Source: Bacteroides sp. (GTDB taxonomy: Bacteria; Bacteroidota; Bacteroidia; Bacteroidales; Muribaculaceae). From it: 64,000 nucleotides of DNA. Made by a program: the position numbers and the translations under genes. Location of the stretch: positions 54,496-118,495 of the forward strand of contig JAMPHF010000005.1 of the NCBI GenBank assembly GCA_023663525.1. Direction: 5' to 3'. This document shows, piece after piece, positions 30,112 through 37,738 of this stretch; positions within the stretch are counted from its first letter, which is position 1; each line of letters begins with the position of its first letter. Under the pieces are notes generated by a model. That model made no database searches, was not told the origin of the DNA, and worked only from the letters and a program-made list of their open reading frames with translations.

Positions 30112-31017
30112 ATGAAAACCAACGTTCTGAAATCTCTGTTGACCGCCATAGTGCTTGGCATTGCAATCCCGGCTTCCGCACAATTTGACCTCGGGAAAGC
30201 TATCGGTGCCGGCATAAAGGCCATACAGGCAGCCACCATCACCGACAAGGAGATGGCCGCCTACGTGAAGGAGTCTGTCGATTGGATGGACAGTAAGAAT
30301 CAGATAGCACCGGCCAACGACCCCTACTCCATCCGTCTCGAAAAGCTCACCGAAGGGCTTAACGATGTCAATGGCATCCCATTGAATTTCAAAGTGTATA
30401 AGACCACCGATGTAAACGCATTCGCCTGTGCCGACGGAAGCGTGAGGGTGTTCTCGTCGCTGATGGACATCATGACTGACGATGAGCTTCTCGGAATCAT
30501 CGGGCATGAGATTGGTCATGTGGCCAAGCACCATTCCAAAAACGCATTCCGCAACGAGCTTCTCGGCGACGCGCTGAAAGATGGCGTGGCCTCAGCCGGC
30601 GGCAAGGCTGCACTCCTCACAGAATCGCAGCTCGTCAAATTAGGCGAGACTTTTGCCAACGCAAAATACTCGCAGAAACAAGAGACTGAAGCTGACGACT
30701 ACGGCTATGACTTCCTCCTTGAGAACGGCAAAAACCCCTGGGGCATGGTGCAGGCTTTTGAAAAATTACAGGCGATCGAGCAGCAGGGAGGCAGCGAGGC
30801 CAGTGAGAGCTATGTGTCAAAAATGTTCTCCGACCACCCCGACACAGCCGAGCGCATAAAGCATATCAGCGAACGCTGCATAAAAGCCGGAATCCCACGC
30901 CCCGGCACCACCAACGCCACAACTGAAACCACAAACAAAGCGACAGTCAAAGCCTCAAATAAAGCCACCAACCAATCCCATCCAGCATGGTTGGGTAATC
31001 TTCAGATAGCATACTGA
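30112..31017 (+). CDS. M48 family zinc metalloprotease
   Basis: A 301-residue exported protease. The signal peptide (LLTAIVLGIAIPASAQF) is followed by a helical lead and the Peptidase_M48 domain. The zinc site is HEIGHVAKHH at residues 132-141 and the third ligand is in ETEADDYGYDFL near residue 192; a conserved FACADGSVRVFSSLMD strand precedes it. Unlike HtpX it has no transmembrane helices in the catalytic part, so it resembles the periplasmic BepA/YcaL-type subgroup thought to clear misfolded outer-membrane proteins. The last 40 residues (TTNATTETTNKATVKASNK in part) are low-complexity Thr/Asn/Lys and probably unstructured. It is divergent from the esterase and codirectional with the helicase gene, which has its own promoter. 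Confidence 0.88.
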   Translation: MKTNVLKSLLTAIVLGIAIPASAQFDLGKAIGAGIKAIQAATITDKEMAAYVKESVDWMDSKNQIAPANDPYSIRLEKLTEGLNDVNGIPLNFKVYKTTDVNAFACADGSVRVFSSLMDIMTDDELLGIIGHEIGHVAKHHSKNAFRNELLGDALKDGVASAGGKAALLTESQLVKLGETFANAKYSQKQETEADDYGYDFLLENGKNPWGMVQAFEKLQAIEQQGGSEASESYVSKMFSDHPDTAERIKHISERCIKAGIPRPGTTNATTETTNKATVKASNKATNQSHPAWLGNLQIAY

Positions 31018-31086
31018 CGGAGAGGCTACCGCTCAATGCAGCAATCACAGCCCGCAACCCACAATCCATAGAGCAGACTCCGTCGC

Positions 31087-31117
31087 TTTGCATAATGGAA
31101 ACTTTTGAGTACCTTTG
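31087..31117 (+). promoter_or_regulatory. Promoter of the DEAD-box helicase gene
   Basis: TTTG (31087-31090), 19-base spacer, TACCTTTG (31110-31117): a textbook Bacteroidetes sigma-ABfr promoter, 20 bases before the start codon. Confidence 0.8.
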
Positions 31118-31137
31118 CACTGTAAAACAGAGAACCT

Positions 31138-32445
31138 ATGAGATTTGATGAGCTTGATTTAAGTGACGACATTCTCGATGCACTCGATGCGATGCACTTC
31201 GAGGAATGTTCACCAATTCAGGAACAAGCTATCCCGGTGATCCTTGAAGGCCGCGACCTCATTGCGGTCGCCCAGACAGGCACGGGAAAGACAGCAGCCT
31301 ACCTCCTCCCTGTAATCGATATGCTGGCCGATCTGCCCGAGGCAAAGGACTATGTCAATTGCATCGTGATGGCACCTACCCGAGAACTCGCCCAACAGAT
31401 TGACCGCCAGATGGAAGGCTTTGCATATTACGTTCCCGTCAGCAGTGTCGCCATCTACGGCGGTACGGACGGTGCGACTTTTGCACAGCAGCAACGTGGG
31501 CTGAAAATGGGAGCCGATGTGGTCATCGCGACTCCGGGCCGTCTCCTCGCCCACCTGCAGATGGGCTATGTAGACCTTTCAAAAGTGTCATACTTCATCC
31601 TCGATGAAGCCGACCGTATGCTCGACATGGGTTTCTATGACGACATCATGCAGATTGTCAAGCAGCTCCCAAAGGAACGCCAGACACTCATGTTTTCGGC
31701 CACAATGCCCCCAAAAATCCAACAGATGGCAAAAGCGATACTCCACAATCCGGCGGAGGTCAAAATCGCCGTGTCGCGCCCGACCGAGAAAATTGATCAA
31801 TCGGCATTCGTGTGCCATGAGGAGCAGAAAAACGGAATATTGCGCCATCTCCTCAAGACGACCCACTCGCAGAGGGTCATCGTGTTCTCATCATCCAAAA
31901 TAAAGGTAAAAGACCTTGCGCGAGAATTGCGGCGTGCCCACATCAAGACCGGCGAGATGCACTCCGACCTTGAGCAGAACGAACGCGACAAGGTGATGCT
32001 CGACTTCCGGGCCGGACGCATCGATGTGCTCGTGGCCACCGACATTCTTGCGCGTGGAATAGACATTGACGATATTTCAATGGTGGTGAACTATGATGTC
32101 CCCCACGAAGCTGAGGACTATGTCCACCGCATCGGGCGCACAGCCCGTGCGAACGCCGATGGTATGGCCGTCACCCTCATAAGCCCACGCGAACAGTCGA
32201 AATTCGGTTTCATCGAAAACTTCCTCGGCTATGAGGTCCGCAAACAGGAAGTCCCCGCCCACCTCGGCGAAGCTCCAGAATATCGCCCCGCAAAACGCCA
32301 TACCGACAATCGGTCGCACCGACCAAACAACCGTAAGAAAAACGGCAACAACAACCGTAAGCCCAAAAACAACGACAAACCCTCCGCCAACAAGCGCAAT
32401 AAAGGTAAAAGCCGCAAGGCGATGACGGACAAAAAGGAAAATTGA
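31138..32445 (+). CDS. DEAD-box RNA helicase (RhlE-like)
   Basis: A 435-residue ATP-dependent RNA helicase with all motifs: Q motif ECSPIQEQAIP, Walker A AQTGTGKTAA, PTRELAQQ, DEAD (YFILDEADRMLDMGF, about residues 151-165), SAT, a second RecA domain with VATDILARGIDID and the arginine-finger motif HRIGRTAR. After residue about 375 comes a basic, Asn/Lys/Arg-rich tail (RPNNRKKNGNNNRKPKN) of the kind that binds structured RNA. Such helicases serve ribosome assembly, RNA decay and cold adaptation in Bacteroidetes. It has its own promoter and is followed by a 53-base palindrome, so it appears monocistronic. Confidence 0.95.
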   Translation: MRFDELDLSDDILDALDAMHFEECSPIQEQAIPVILEGRDLIAVAQTGTGKTAAYLLPVIDMLADLPEAKDYVNCIVMAPTRELAQQIDRQMEGFAYYVPVSSVAIYGGTDGATFAQQQRGLKMGADVVIATPGRLLAHLQMGYVDLSKVSYFILDEADRMLDMGFYDDIMQIVKQLPKERQTLMFSATMPPKIQQMAKAILHNPAEVKIAVSRPTEKIDQSAFVCHEEQKNGILRHLLKTTHSQRVIVFSSSKIKVKDLARELRRAHIKTGEMHSDLEQNERDKVMLDFRAGRIDVLVATDILARGIDIDDISMVVNYDVPHEAEDYVHRIGRTARANADGMAVTLISPREQSKFGFIENFLGYEVRKQEVPAHLGEAPEYRPAKRHTDNRSHRPNNRKKNGNNNRKPKNNDKPSANKRNKGKSRKAMTDKKEN

Positions 32446-32466
32446 TACAATGCGAGGATAAAGAAA

Positions 32467-32519
32467 ACAACTTGTGACAATTTCCGTGAATGTCATTCAC
32501 GGAAATTGTCACAAGTTGT
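32467..32519. terminator. 53-base perfect palindrome after the helicase gene
   Basis: Positions 32467-32492 are the exact reverse complement of 32494-32519, 26 pairs around a single central base. It begins 21 bases after the helicase stop. As RNA it would fold to a very long hairpin, plausibly the terminator, though no U-run follows on the plus strand. Part of the interest is that natural terminators seldom have perfect 26-base arms. Confidence 0.65.
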
Positions 32520-32585
32520 CGTTACTAAGAAGACAAGAGCGGCAAAGCCACACAAACTTTCTTATGCAGACCACAGCATGAAAGT

Positions 32586-32606
32586 GGACGGCTTTTTCAG
32601 CCATCC
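32586..32606 (-). terminator. Small hairpin after a 23-residue reading frame
   Basis: GGACGGCT (32586-32593) and AGCCATCC (32599-32606) pair over eight bases with one G-U and a five-base loop. It lies eight bases beyond the stop of the small minus-strand frame at 32614-32685 and may end that transcript or that of the YhcH gene. There is no strong U-run. Confidence 0.35.
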
Positions 32607-32613
32607 TTATTCG

Positions 32614-32685
32614 TCACCGCCTTCCGCCCATTTTACGGAGGGTATCAATGCCGAACACAATAAAAACTAAAATTCCTAATAACAT
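32614..32685 (-). CDS. Possible 23-residue hydrophobic peptide
   Basis: A short frame, MLLGILVFIVFGIDTLRKMG plus three more residues, reads as one membrane helix with a basic C-terminus, the usual shape of small bacterial membrane peptides. It lies 114 bases after the YhcH stop on the same strand, with a hairpin just behind. No -7 element is seen directly upstream and no homologue is known to me, so this is only a candidate; the rest of the 354-base gap at 32446-32799 holds the long palindrome and nothing else I can identify. Confidence 0.3.
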   Translation of the reverse strand: MLLGILVFIVFGIDTLRKMGGRR

Positions 32686-32799
32686 AACTCTATAATTTAC
32701 AGGTTAATATTCGCTAAAGGAACATGCTTTGCCCGAATATTCAGCTCATTGTGCCCGCCGAACTTGTCTTCTAAAAAACTTATTGTTGCTTGATGACGA

Positions 32800-33357
32800 T
32801 TATTCGGCGTACTCGATTTTACCCACAAGTTTACGTGACGGACCGGGATTCTCTGACGTGCGCACCGATGGCTGGTGAAGATCCTTCGGGAAATATAGGA
32901 AGAAGCGGTCGGCACCGGCAGGAACGTATGATGCCGGAGCGTCAAGACGATAGAATGTACGGTCCTTCACGGTATCATATTCCATAGTGGGAGTGACTTT
33001 GTCGGGATCAGCGAGACCATAAAGCTCATCACCCACGAAAGTGTACTGCAAATCAATAAATTTGCGATGATTCTCTGTCCTTGTTTCCTCGGCAGACTTG
33101 GGAGTGTATTCCTCCGGAACGTTTATCCAAACACGACCTTTTTCAAGCTCAATCTTACCGGGCTTGAGAGTCATAGGATCATTCTCAGCAAGGAATTTGA
33201 AAAGTTTGTCCCACAGAGGCTTGTTGCGGCGATACTGAGTGGCAAACTCAACTGCATCAATTGTCTCATCGGGATTCACGGTCCAACCGTTGGCCCATTC
33301 ACGACTCTCCATCCATTCGCGAGCCTCGGACGGAGTAATGGCTTTTTCTGTTGACAT
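32800..33357 (-). CDS. YhcH/YjgK/YiaL family protein
   Basis: A 185-residue cytosolic cupin-like protein (DUF386 family). Typical blocks are WMESREWANGW near the N-terminus, GKIELEKGRVWINVPEEYTPKS, ENHRKFIDLQYTFVGDELYG with the conserved His, and the closing FFLYFPKDLHQPSV with the last metal-ligand His. Relatives include E. coli YhcH of the sialic acid operon and EbgC of the evolved beta-galactosidase, where they are thought to help with sugar anomers or intermediates. Here it has its own promoter and no sugar-pathway neighbour, so its substrate cannot be named. Confidence 0.9.
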   Translation of the reverse strand: MSTEKAITPSEAREWMESREWANGWTVNPDETIDAVEFATQYRRNKPLWDKLFKFLAENDPMTLKPGKIELEKGRVWINVPEEYTPKSAEETRTENHRKFIDLQYTFVGDELYGLADPDKVTPTMEYDTVKDRTFYRLDAPASYVPAGADRFFLYFPKDLHQPSVRTSENPGPSRKLVGKIEYAE

Positions 33358-33397
33358 GGTCTTTTATGATTTATGTAAGTGTTAAAACATTCTATCG

Positions 33398-33429
33398 CAA
33401 AAATAATGAATTACTCCCAATAATCCAAA
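33398..33429 (-). promoter_or_regulatory. Promoter of the YhcH-family gene
   Basis: Minus-strand TTTG (33429-33426), 20-base spacer, TATTTTTG (33405-33398), 40 bases before the start codon at 33357. Confidence 0.6.
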
Positions 33430-33480
33430 ACTAAACGCCGGATTTAGGCTTTTAACCAAAATCCATTGAAATACAATACC

Positions 33481-33545
33481 TTAAACTATAAATAGTTAAC
33501 ACATGTTAAACTATTTCTTATATATGCAGAATATATGTATTTTTG
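33481..33545 (+). promoter_or_regulatory. Promoter and repeat cluster ahead of the surface lipoprotein gene
   Basis: TATTTTTG (33538-33545) is a good -7 element, with TTTC (33514-33517) at the -33 place, 20 bases away. Just upstream are TTAAACTAT at 33481-33489 and again at 33506-33514, with an inverted half-site ATAGTTAA at 33492-33499 between them. The second copy overlaps the -33 region, as an operator would. The leader to the start codon at 33640 is about 90 bases and AT-rich. Confidence 0.5.
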
Positions 33546-33639
33546 TCGTTTATAAAAACTCTACACGAAACTCAACCAATCGCACATCAAAATTATAACC
33601 AATTTTATTTTAATCAATAATCACAATTTAAGCACAACA

Positions 33640-34569
33640 ATGAGAAACAAATTATTTGTCTATCCACTTTTAGTTGCAGCATTCGGCATGACCTTTGTGG
33701 CTTGTTCAAGTGACGACGATGATGACAACAATGGTAACACTCCGGCTGTGGATATGCCTCTCCCCTCGTCGATTGTCGATGGTGTCAGAATCACCAATGT
33801 CGGTGATAATGCAAAGATCAACTACAATGCCGATGGTTCAATCAAGGACGCAACCATTGATGGTATAACCTACGATTTTGAATATGAAACCTCACGTGCC
33901 GCCATGACCACCGGTCGCAAACTCGCTCGTATCGTTTCTCGTTATTCCGACGACGAAGGATATTCAGACTCATGGCAGGCAACAAACTTCATGTTTAACA
34001 CAGACGGCTTCATTGTGTCCTATCTCGAAAAACATGAAGAAAAGTACGATTCATCCTGGGAAAAGACGACATTTAATGTAACCGTGGATTACAATTTACA
34101 CGGACGTATCACATCGATGCACGTGTATGGAGACTACGAAGGATATGACGAAGGAGAAGGCCATTATTCGGATAAAGGTAGCGGCACTGTAAAGTACAAC
34201 TATGTCGGCGGCTCTCTTGAAAGTTCAGTCATAGAGGAATCCGATACGAAGTCAACCTATGAGTTCGAATACTATCTTGCCCATGCAAACACTTACAACA
34301 TCACGACGCCTCAGTTGGCAGCCGGCATGGCGAATTACAGTAAAATTGCTTACGTTTTCGCTCTTACCGGCTATCTTGGGAATGCTTCATCTCTGCTTCC
34401 GACAAAGGTTTCATACATCTACGTCGATAAAGAGGAACCTGAAAACAGCAGTACAAGCAGCTATGACATTTCATACAAATTCAATGACAAGAACCGCGTC
34501 ACATCAATCTTATCAAATGCCAATGGCTATTCCTATACCACAAGCATGACCTATATCGAACAAAAATAA
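33640..34569 (+). CDS. Surface-exposed lipoprotein, DUF4595-like
   Basis: A 309-residue lipoprotein. The signal is MRNKLFVYPLLVAAFGMTFV and the lipobox Cys is at residue 22, followed at once by SSDDDDDNN. An acidic stretch right after the Cys is the lipoprotein export signal that sends Bacteroidetes lipoproteins to the outer face of the outer membrane (SDDDD form, as known from B. fragilis). The rest is beta-rich with repeated NADGSI, FNTDGF, YNLHGRI and FNDKNRV turns, like YD-repeat or DUF4595 proteins. It stands alone with its own promoter and a strong terminator. No enzymatic motif is seen; adhesion or ligand binding is only a guess. Confidence 0.8.
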   Translation: MRNKLFVYPLLVAAFGMTFVACSSDDDDDNNGNTPAVDMPLPSSIVDGVRITNVGDNAKINYNADGSIKDATIDGITYDFEYETSRAAMTTGRKLARIVSRYSDDEGYSDSWQATNFMFNTDGFIVSYLEKHEEKYDSSWEKTTFNVTVDYNLHGRITSMHVYGDYEGYDEGEGHYSDKGSGTVKYNYVGGSLESSVIEESDTKSTYEFEYYLAHANTYNITTPQLAAGMANYSKIAYVFALTGYLGNASSLLPTKVSYIYVDKEEPENSSTSSYDISYKFNDKNRVTSILSNANGYSYTTSMTYIEQK

Positions 34570-34583
34570 CGCTGAAAACAGAC

Positions 34584-34630
34584 ACGAAATATAGCGCATC
34601 TGACATTCAATCAGATGCGCTATATTTCGT
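34584..34630. terminator. Bidirectional terminator between convergent genes
   Basis: A perfect 20-base stem, ACGAAATATAGCGCATCTGA (34584-34603) against 34611-34630, with a seven-base loop. AT-rich flanks give U-rich ends on both strands. It separates the lipoprotein gene (stop 34569) from the convergent PurF-like gene (stop 34677) and probably ends both. Confidence 0.8.
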
Positions 34631-34676
34631 ATATAAATCTTAGTTTTCTATAAACCTTACTTTTTCCGTACAATCC

Positions 34677-36119
34677 TCACTCACCGGGATGGTCCTCGCG
34701 CCATGCTTCGTCGGGATGATAGCTCGACCCGTCGAAACAGTGTGTACAGAGCTTGCATTTGGGCAGACCGATGCTTTCGATGAGATTCTCAATCTTGCTG
34801 AACTGGAGGGTTGTGAGATCAAGACGGTTGGCAATCTCCTTGACCATCCGCTCATATTCAGGCGTACCGGTGGTGGCGTATGTCTCAAGTTTAGCGGAAT
34901 CGTCGCCCTCGAAATCACGGATGATACGGCGCGTGATCAGTTCCAGGTCGCTCTTTGAGGATGTGAATCCGATGAAGGGACAGCCATAGACCAACGGAGG
35001 GCATGAGATGCGGGCATGAACCTCCTTGGCTCCGCACTCGAAGAATGTGCGGACGTTGTCGCGCAACTGCGTGCCTCGGACGATGGAATCATCGCAGAAC
35101 ACCACACGGTTTCCATCAAGGATGGCACGGTTGGGGATGAGCTTCATCTTTGCGACGAGATCGCGGCGCGACTGATTGCCCGGAGTGAAACTTCGCGGCC
35201 ATGTCGGGGTGTACTTAAGCACCGCACGTCTGTAAGGAATGCCGCGACCTTCGGCATAGCCAAGGGCATGACCCACACCGGAATCGGGAATGCCACACAC
35301 GCAGTCGGCTTCGGTCGGATCTTCCTGACCCATCTTGCGACCGCCCGCCTCACGCATGTGCTCGACATTTATACCCTCATAGTCGCTCGCAGGGAAACCG
35401 TAATATACCCACAGGAAAGAGCAGATCTGCTCCCGGCGGGCAGGTGCCTGAAGCACTTCCATGCCATCGGCACGCAGGCGCACAATCTCGCCCGGCCCGA
35501 CATCACGCACAGTATCGTAGCCCAGATTTGGGAAAGCCGAGGTCTCGCTGGCGGCCGCATAGCCATCGTCCTTCTTTCCGATGACAATTGGGGTGCGTCC
35601 GAGGTAGTCACGTGCACAGATGATTCCGTCCTCAGTCAGAATGAGCATCGAGCATGAACCCTTGACTTTCTTATAGACGAGATTGATACCGTCAACAAAA
35701 TCCTTGCCCATGTTGATGAGCAGCGCGACGAGTTCAGTCTGATTGATGTTGTTGGCTGAAAGCTCGCTAAAGTGCATACGCTCGGCAAGCAACTCGTTGG
35801 CTATGTCACGGATATTGTTGATCTTTGCCACAGTCACCACGGCATAACGTCCAAGGTGGGAGTTGACAATGATTGGCTGGGGATCCGTGTCGCTGATTAC
35901 TCCAAGACCCTGACAGCCGACGAATCTGTCGAGTTCGTCCTCGAATTTAGAGCGGAAATAATCACGTTCAAGACTGTGGATGGTGCGGTTGAACCCATAT
36001 TCAGGGTCGTATGTGACCATGCCCGCACGCTTCGTTCCGAGATGAGAATGGTAGTCTGTGCCATAGAAAAGTTCATTGACACAGGGTTTGGTCGAAATTG
36101 AGCCGAAGAAACCTCCCAT
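34677..36119 (-). CDS. PurF-like amidophosphoribosyltransferase paralogue without the catalytic Cys
   Basis: A 480-residue protein with the two-domain PurF plan. The N-terminal glutaminase-type domain starts MGGFFGSISTK instead of the usual M-C-G-I, so the N-terminal cysteine nucleophile is replaced by glycine; TDYHSHLGTKRAGM, ARDYLGRTPIVIG and AAASETSAF are otherwise well kept. The phosphoribosyltransferase domain has the PRPP loop VVFCDDSIVRGTQ near residues 339-351 and CGIPDSGVGHALGYA. The C-terminus holds KCKLCTHCFDG, a possible metal-binding cluster. It probably cannot hydrolyse glutamine and may use ammonia or have another role. It has its own promoter and is not in a purine operon. A homologous MGGFFG group exists, as I recall, in Firmicutes. 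Confidence 0.85.
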   Translation of the reverse strand: MGGFFGSISTKPCVNELFYGTDYHSHLGTKRAGMVTYDPEYGFNRTIHSLERDYFRSKFEDELDRFVGCQGLGVISDTDPQPIIVNSHLGRYAVVTVAKINNIRDIANELLAERMHFSELSANNINQTELVALLINMGKDFVDGINLVYKKVKGSCSMLILTEDGIICARDYLGRTPIVIGKKDDGYAAASETSAFPNLGYDTVRDVGPGEIVRLRADGMEVLQAPARREQICSFLWVYYGFPASDYEGINVEHMREAGGRKMGQEDPTEADCVCGIPDSGVGHALGYAEGRGIPYRRAVLKYTPTWPRSFTPGNQSRRDLVAKMKLIPNRAILDGNRVVFCDDSIVRGTQLRDNVRTFFECGAKEVHARISCPPLVYGCPFIGFTSSKSDLELITRRIIRDFEGDDSAKLETYATTGTPEYERMVKEIANRLDLTTLQFSKIENLIESIGLPKCKLCTHCFDGSSYHPDEAWREDHPGE

Positions 36120-36162
36120 AGTGGATTTTCCTTAATGATTGGTGCTTTGAAATTTGAAAGTG

Positions 36163-36192
36163 CAAAGGTACACATTTTTTTCCATCTGACAA
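36163..36192 (-). promoter_or_regulatory. Promoter of the PurF-like gene
   Basis: Minus-strand TTG (36192-36190), 19-base spacer, TACCTTTG (36170-36163), 44 bases before the start codon at 36119. Confidence 0.7.
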
Positions 36193-36203
36193 CATGGATT
36201 TTT

Positions 36204-36497
36204 TCATTTAGTGTTGACGAAAAATAACTCGGGATAACTTGAGGCTACGTGAATATTGATATGGTAAACACATGACAAATTTTGAGATAAATTCACTCTG
36301 CGATTATCATGAGTGCAATCGAGCAGAGGCCAAATCTTATGAACGGTTGTCTTATAAGCAAATACTTTGGCAAACCGGTCGAGAGTATTTTCATTCTTTA
36401 AGAAACCGACTAAACGATAGCCTTCATCGCAATCGCAGTGGTCAATGCACTCCTTCTTGGAAACCTCGCGACGATAGGGTTCAACAACGAATCGCAT
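36204..36497 (-). CDS. Small hypothetical protein after lrgB
   Basis: A 97-residue frame whose ATG lies six bases after the lrgB stop on the same strand. The first two thirds (REVSKKECIDHCDCDEGYR, LVGFLKNENTLDRFAKVF) look like real, charged, structured protein; the last 25 residues (HINIHVASSYPELFFVNTK) look like read-through of non-coding sequence and overlap the region just beyond the purF-like promoter. It may be a genuine third gene of the lrg operon or the remnant of a longer one. No family was recognised. It occupies most of the 384-base gap 36120-36503, which otherwise holds only the promoter. Confidence 0.35.
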   Translation of the reverse strand: MRFVVEPYRREVSKKECIDHCDCDEGYRLVGFLKNENTLDRFAKVFAYKTTVHKIWPLLDCTHDNRRVNLSQNLSCVYHINIHVASSYPELFFVNTK

Positions 36498-36503
36498 TTG
36501 CTC

Positions 36504-37202
36504 TCACACGGTGTAGCCGAGTATTTGGAGGATGAAGGGCGACAAGAGGGCTGTGAGGAGTCCGTTGAGGGTCAAACCGAGCGATGAGAAAGCTCCGTAA
36601 CGCTCCCCGCGCTCCATGGCAGAGGCTGTGCCGACAGCATGTGAAGCTGTGCCGATTGACAACCCCGTGGCGATTGGACTCTTGATATGGCTCATTTTTA
36701 CCATGCGGAAGCCCGCCATTCCTCCAAAAATCCCGGTGCAGACCACAACGGCAGCCGTCAATGACGGTATCCCACCCATCGCCTTGGATATTTCCATGGC
36801 AATCGGTGTGGTGACGGCCTTGGGGGCGAGAGAGATAATGACCTCTCTTGAAGCTCCGAGAAGTTCGGCTATGAGGACAACCGACACAATGCCTACCACA
36901 CATCCCGTCAGTTCGGCAACGAGAAGCGGCAACATCTGTTTGCGGATATTCTCAAGCTGTCTGTAGAGCGGCACACCGAGTGCAACCACTGCCGGTTTCA
37001 GCCAGAACTCTATGTATTCGCCACCTTCGGAATATGTCTCATAATCAACTCCTCCACAGCTAAGAATGAGAATGAGCACGATGATAGAGACGAGAATCGG
37101 GTTGAGCAACGTCACTCCCGTGCGACGCTGCAACATTCGCGAGCCGAGAAAGACGATGAAGGTCAGAGCTATCAGGAAAAATTTATTTTGCAGGAAAAGC
37201 AT
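36504..37202 (-). CDS. lrgB: LrgB/CidB family membrane protein
   Basis: A 232-residue integral membrane protein with about seven hydrophobic helices. Typical LrgB blocks are GGVDYETYSEGGEYIEFWLKP in pieces, LKPAVVALGVPLYRQLENIRK, the APKAVTTPIAMEIS motif near residue 120 and IGTASHAVGTASAMERG near 180. LrgB works with LrgA, a holin-like partner; the pair is linked to control of murein hydrolase activity, and plant and bacterial homologues move glycolate, pyruvate or related small acids. Here it follows lrgA by 31 bases, so the pair is one operon. The GTASHA block is complete and the protein is full length. Confidence 0.93.
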   Translation of the reverse strand: MLFLQNKFFLIALTFIVFLGSRMLQRRTGVTLLNPILVSIIVLILILSCGGVDYETYSEGGEYIEFWLKPAVVALGVPLYRQLENIRKQMLPLLVAELTGCVVGIVSVVLIAELLGASREVIISLAPKAVTTPIAMEISKAMGGIPSLTAAVVVCTGIFGGMAGFRMVKMSHIKSPIATGLSIGTASHAVGTASAMERGERYGAFSSLGLTLNGLLTALLSPFILQILGYTV

Positions 37203-37233
37203 AGTGAGTGGAAATGTATTTCAATCAGTTGTA

Positions 37234-37620
37234 CTAATCTTTGACCGTCACATCCTTGACGTGGTGGGAATGTGAGAAAAAACGTCTGACGAGCTGATGC
37301 ATCCAGCCGGTAGTGGCAATGATAAGGAATGTGCTGACGACCGATGCACCAACGATAGGCAGCCACTGCTCAGACAGCAGTCCGAGACAACGCATCAACC
37401 CTACCCCGGCAGGGACGAAGAAAAATCCGAGATTCTTGACAAGAAAATCGGCCACCTTATCTACCCACATCAACCTTACAACCCGAAATTTAAGTGCGGC
37501 CGCAAGCAAGAGCATACCGATTATGCTGGAGGGAACGGGAATGTCGGTGGCATAAACGACAAATTCGCCTATCGCAAGGAAGGCAAATAACACTGAACAT
37601 TGTAAAATCATATAAAACAA
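37234..37620 (-). CDS. lrgA: LrgA/CidA family holin-like protein
   Basis: A 128-residue membrane protein with four hydrophobic segments. The family signature IPVPSSIIGMLLLAAALKF lies at residues 28-46 and NLGFFFVPAGVGLM near 65-78; the tail is short, basic and His-containing (FFSHSHHVKDVTVKD). ATG at 37620 is used, with an in-frame alternative at 37611. It is the first gene of the lrgAB operon; a promoter with a hairpin-forming operator candidate lies just upstream. Confidence 0.92.
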   Translation of the reverse strand: MFYMILQCSVLFAFLAIGEFVVYATDIPVPSSIIGMLLLAAALKFRVVRLMWVDKVADFLVKNLGFFFVPAGVGLMRCLGLLSEQWLPIVGASVVSTFLIIATTGWMHQLVRRFFSHSHHVKDVTVKD

Positions 37621-37629
37621 TCTTTTTCT

Positions 37630-37666
37630 CCGGCAAAGTTACACAAAGTTGCCGGGTAATACCAAA
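37630..37666 (-). promoter_or_regulatory. lrgAB promoter with overlapping inverted repeat
   Basis: Minus-strand TTTG (37666-37663), 21-base spacer, TAACTTTG (37641-37634). CCGGCAA (37630-37636) is mirrored by TTGCCGG (37649-37655) around the -7 element, which would suit a repressor site. The -7 element ends 13 bases before the lrgA start codon. Confidence 0.55.
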
Positions 37667-37683
37667 AATTCCTCATAAAGAAA

Positions 37684-37738
37684 CTTTCCGCGACATGGAT
37701 GCCTCGTGCCTATAAAACGGCATCAATGTCGCGGAAAG
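37684..37738 (-). terminator. Terminator after the adenylation-domain gene
   Basis: CTTTCCGCGACATGGATGCC (37684-37703) pairs with 37719-37738 over 20 bases with one mismatch. T-rich sequence follows on the minus strand and a T-run lies just outside on the plus strand, so it could work both ways. It separates the lrgA promoter from the gene ending at 37806. Confidence 0.7.

Noticed and set aside
32697..32945. 82-residue minus-strand frame overlapping the YhcH gene
   Set aside because: It is another reading frame of the same strand through the YhcH coding region and has no protein-like pattern.
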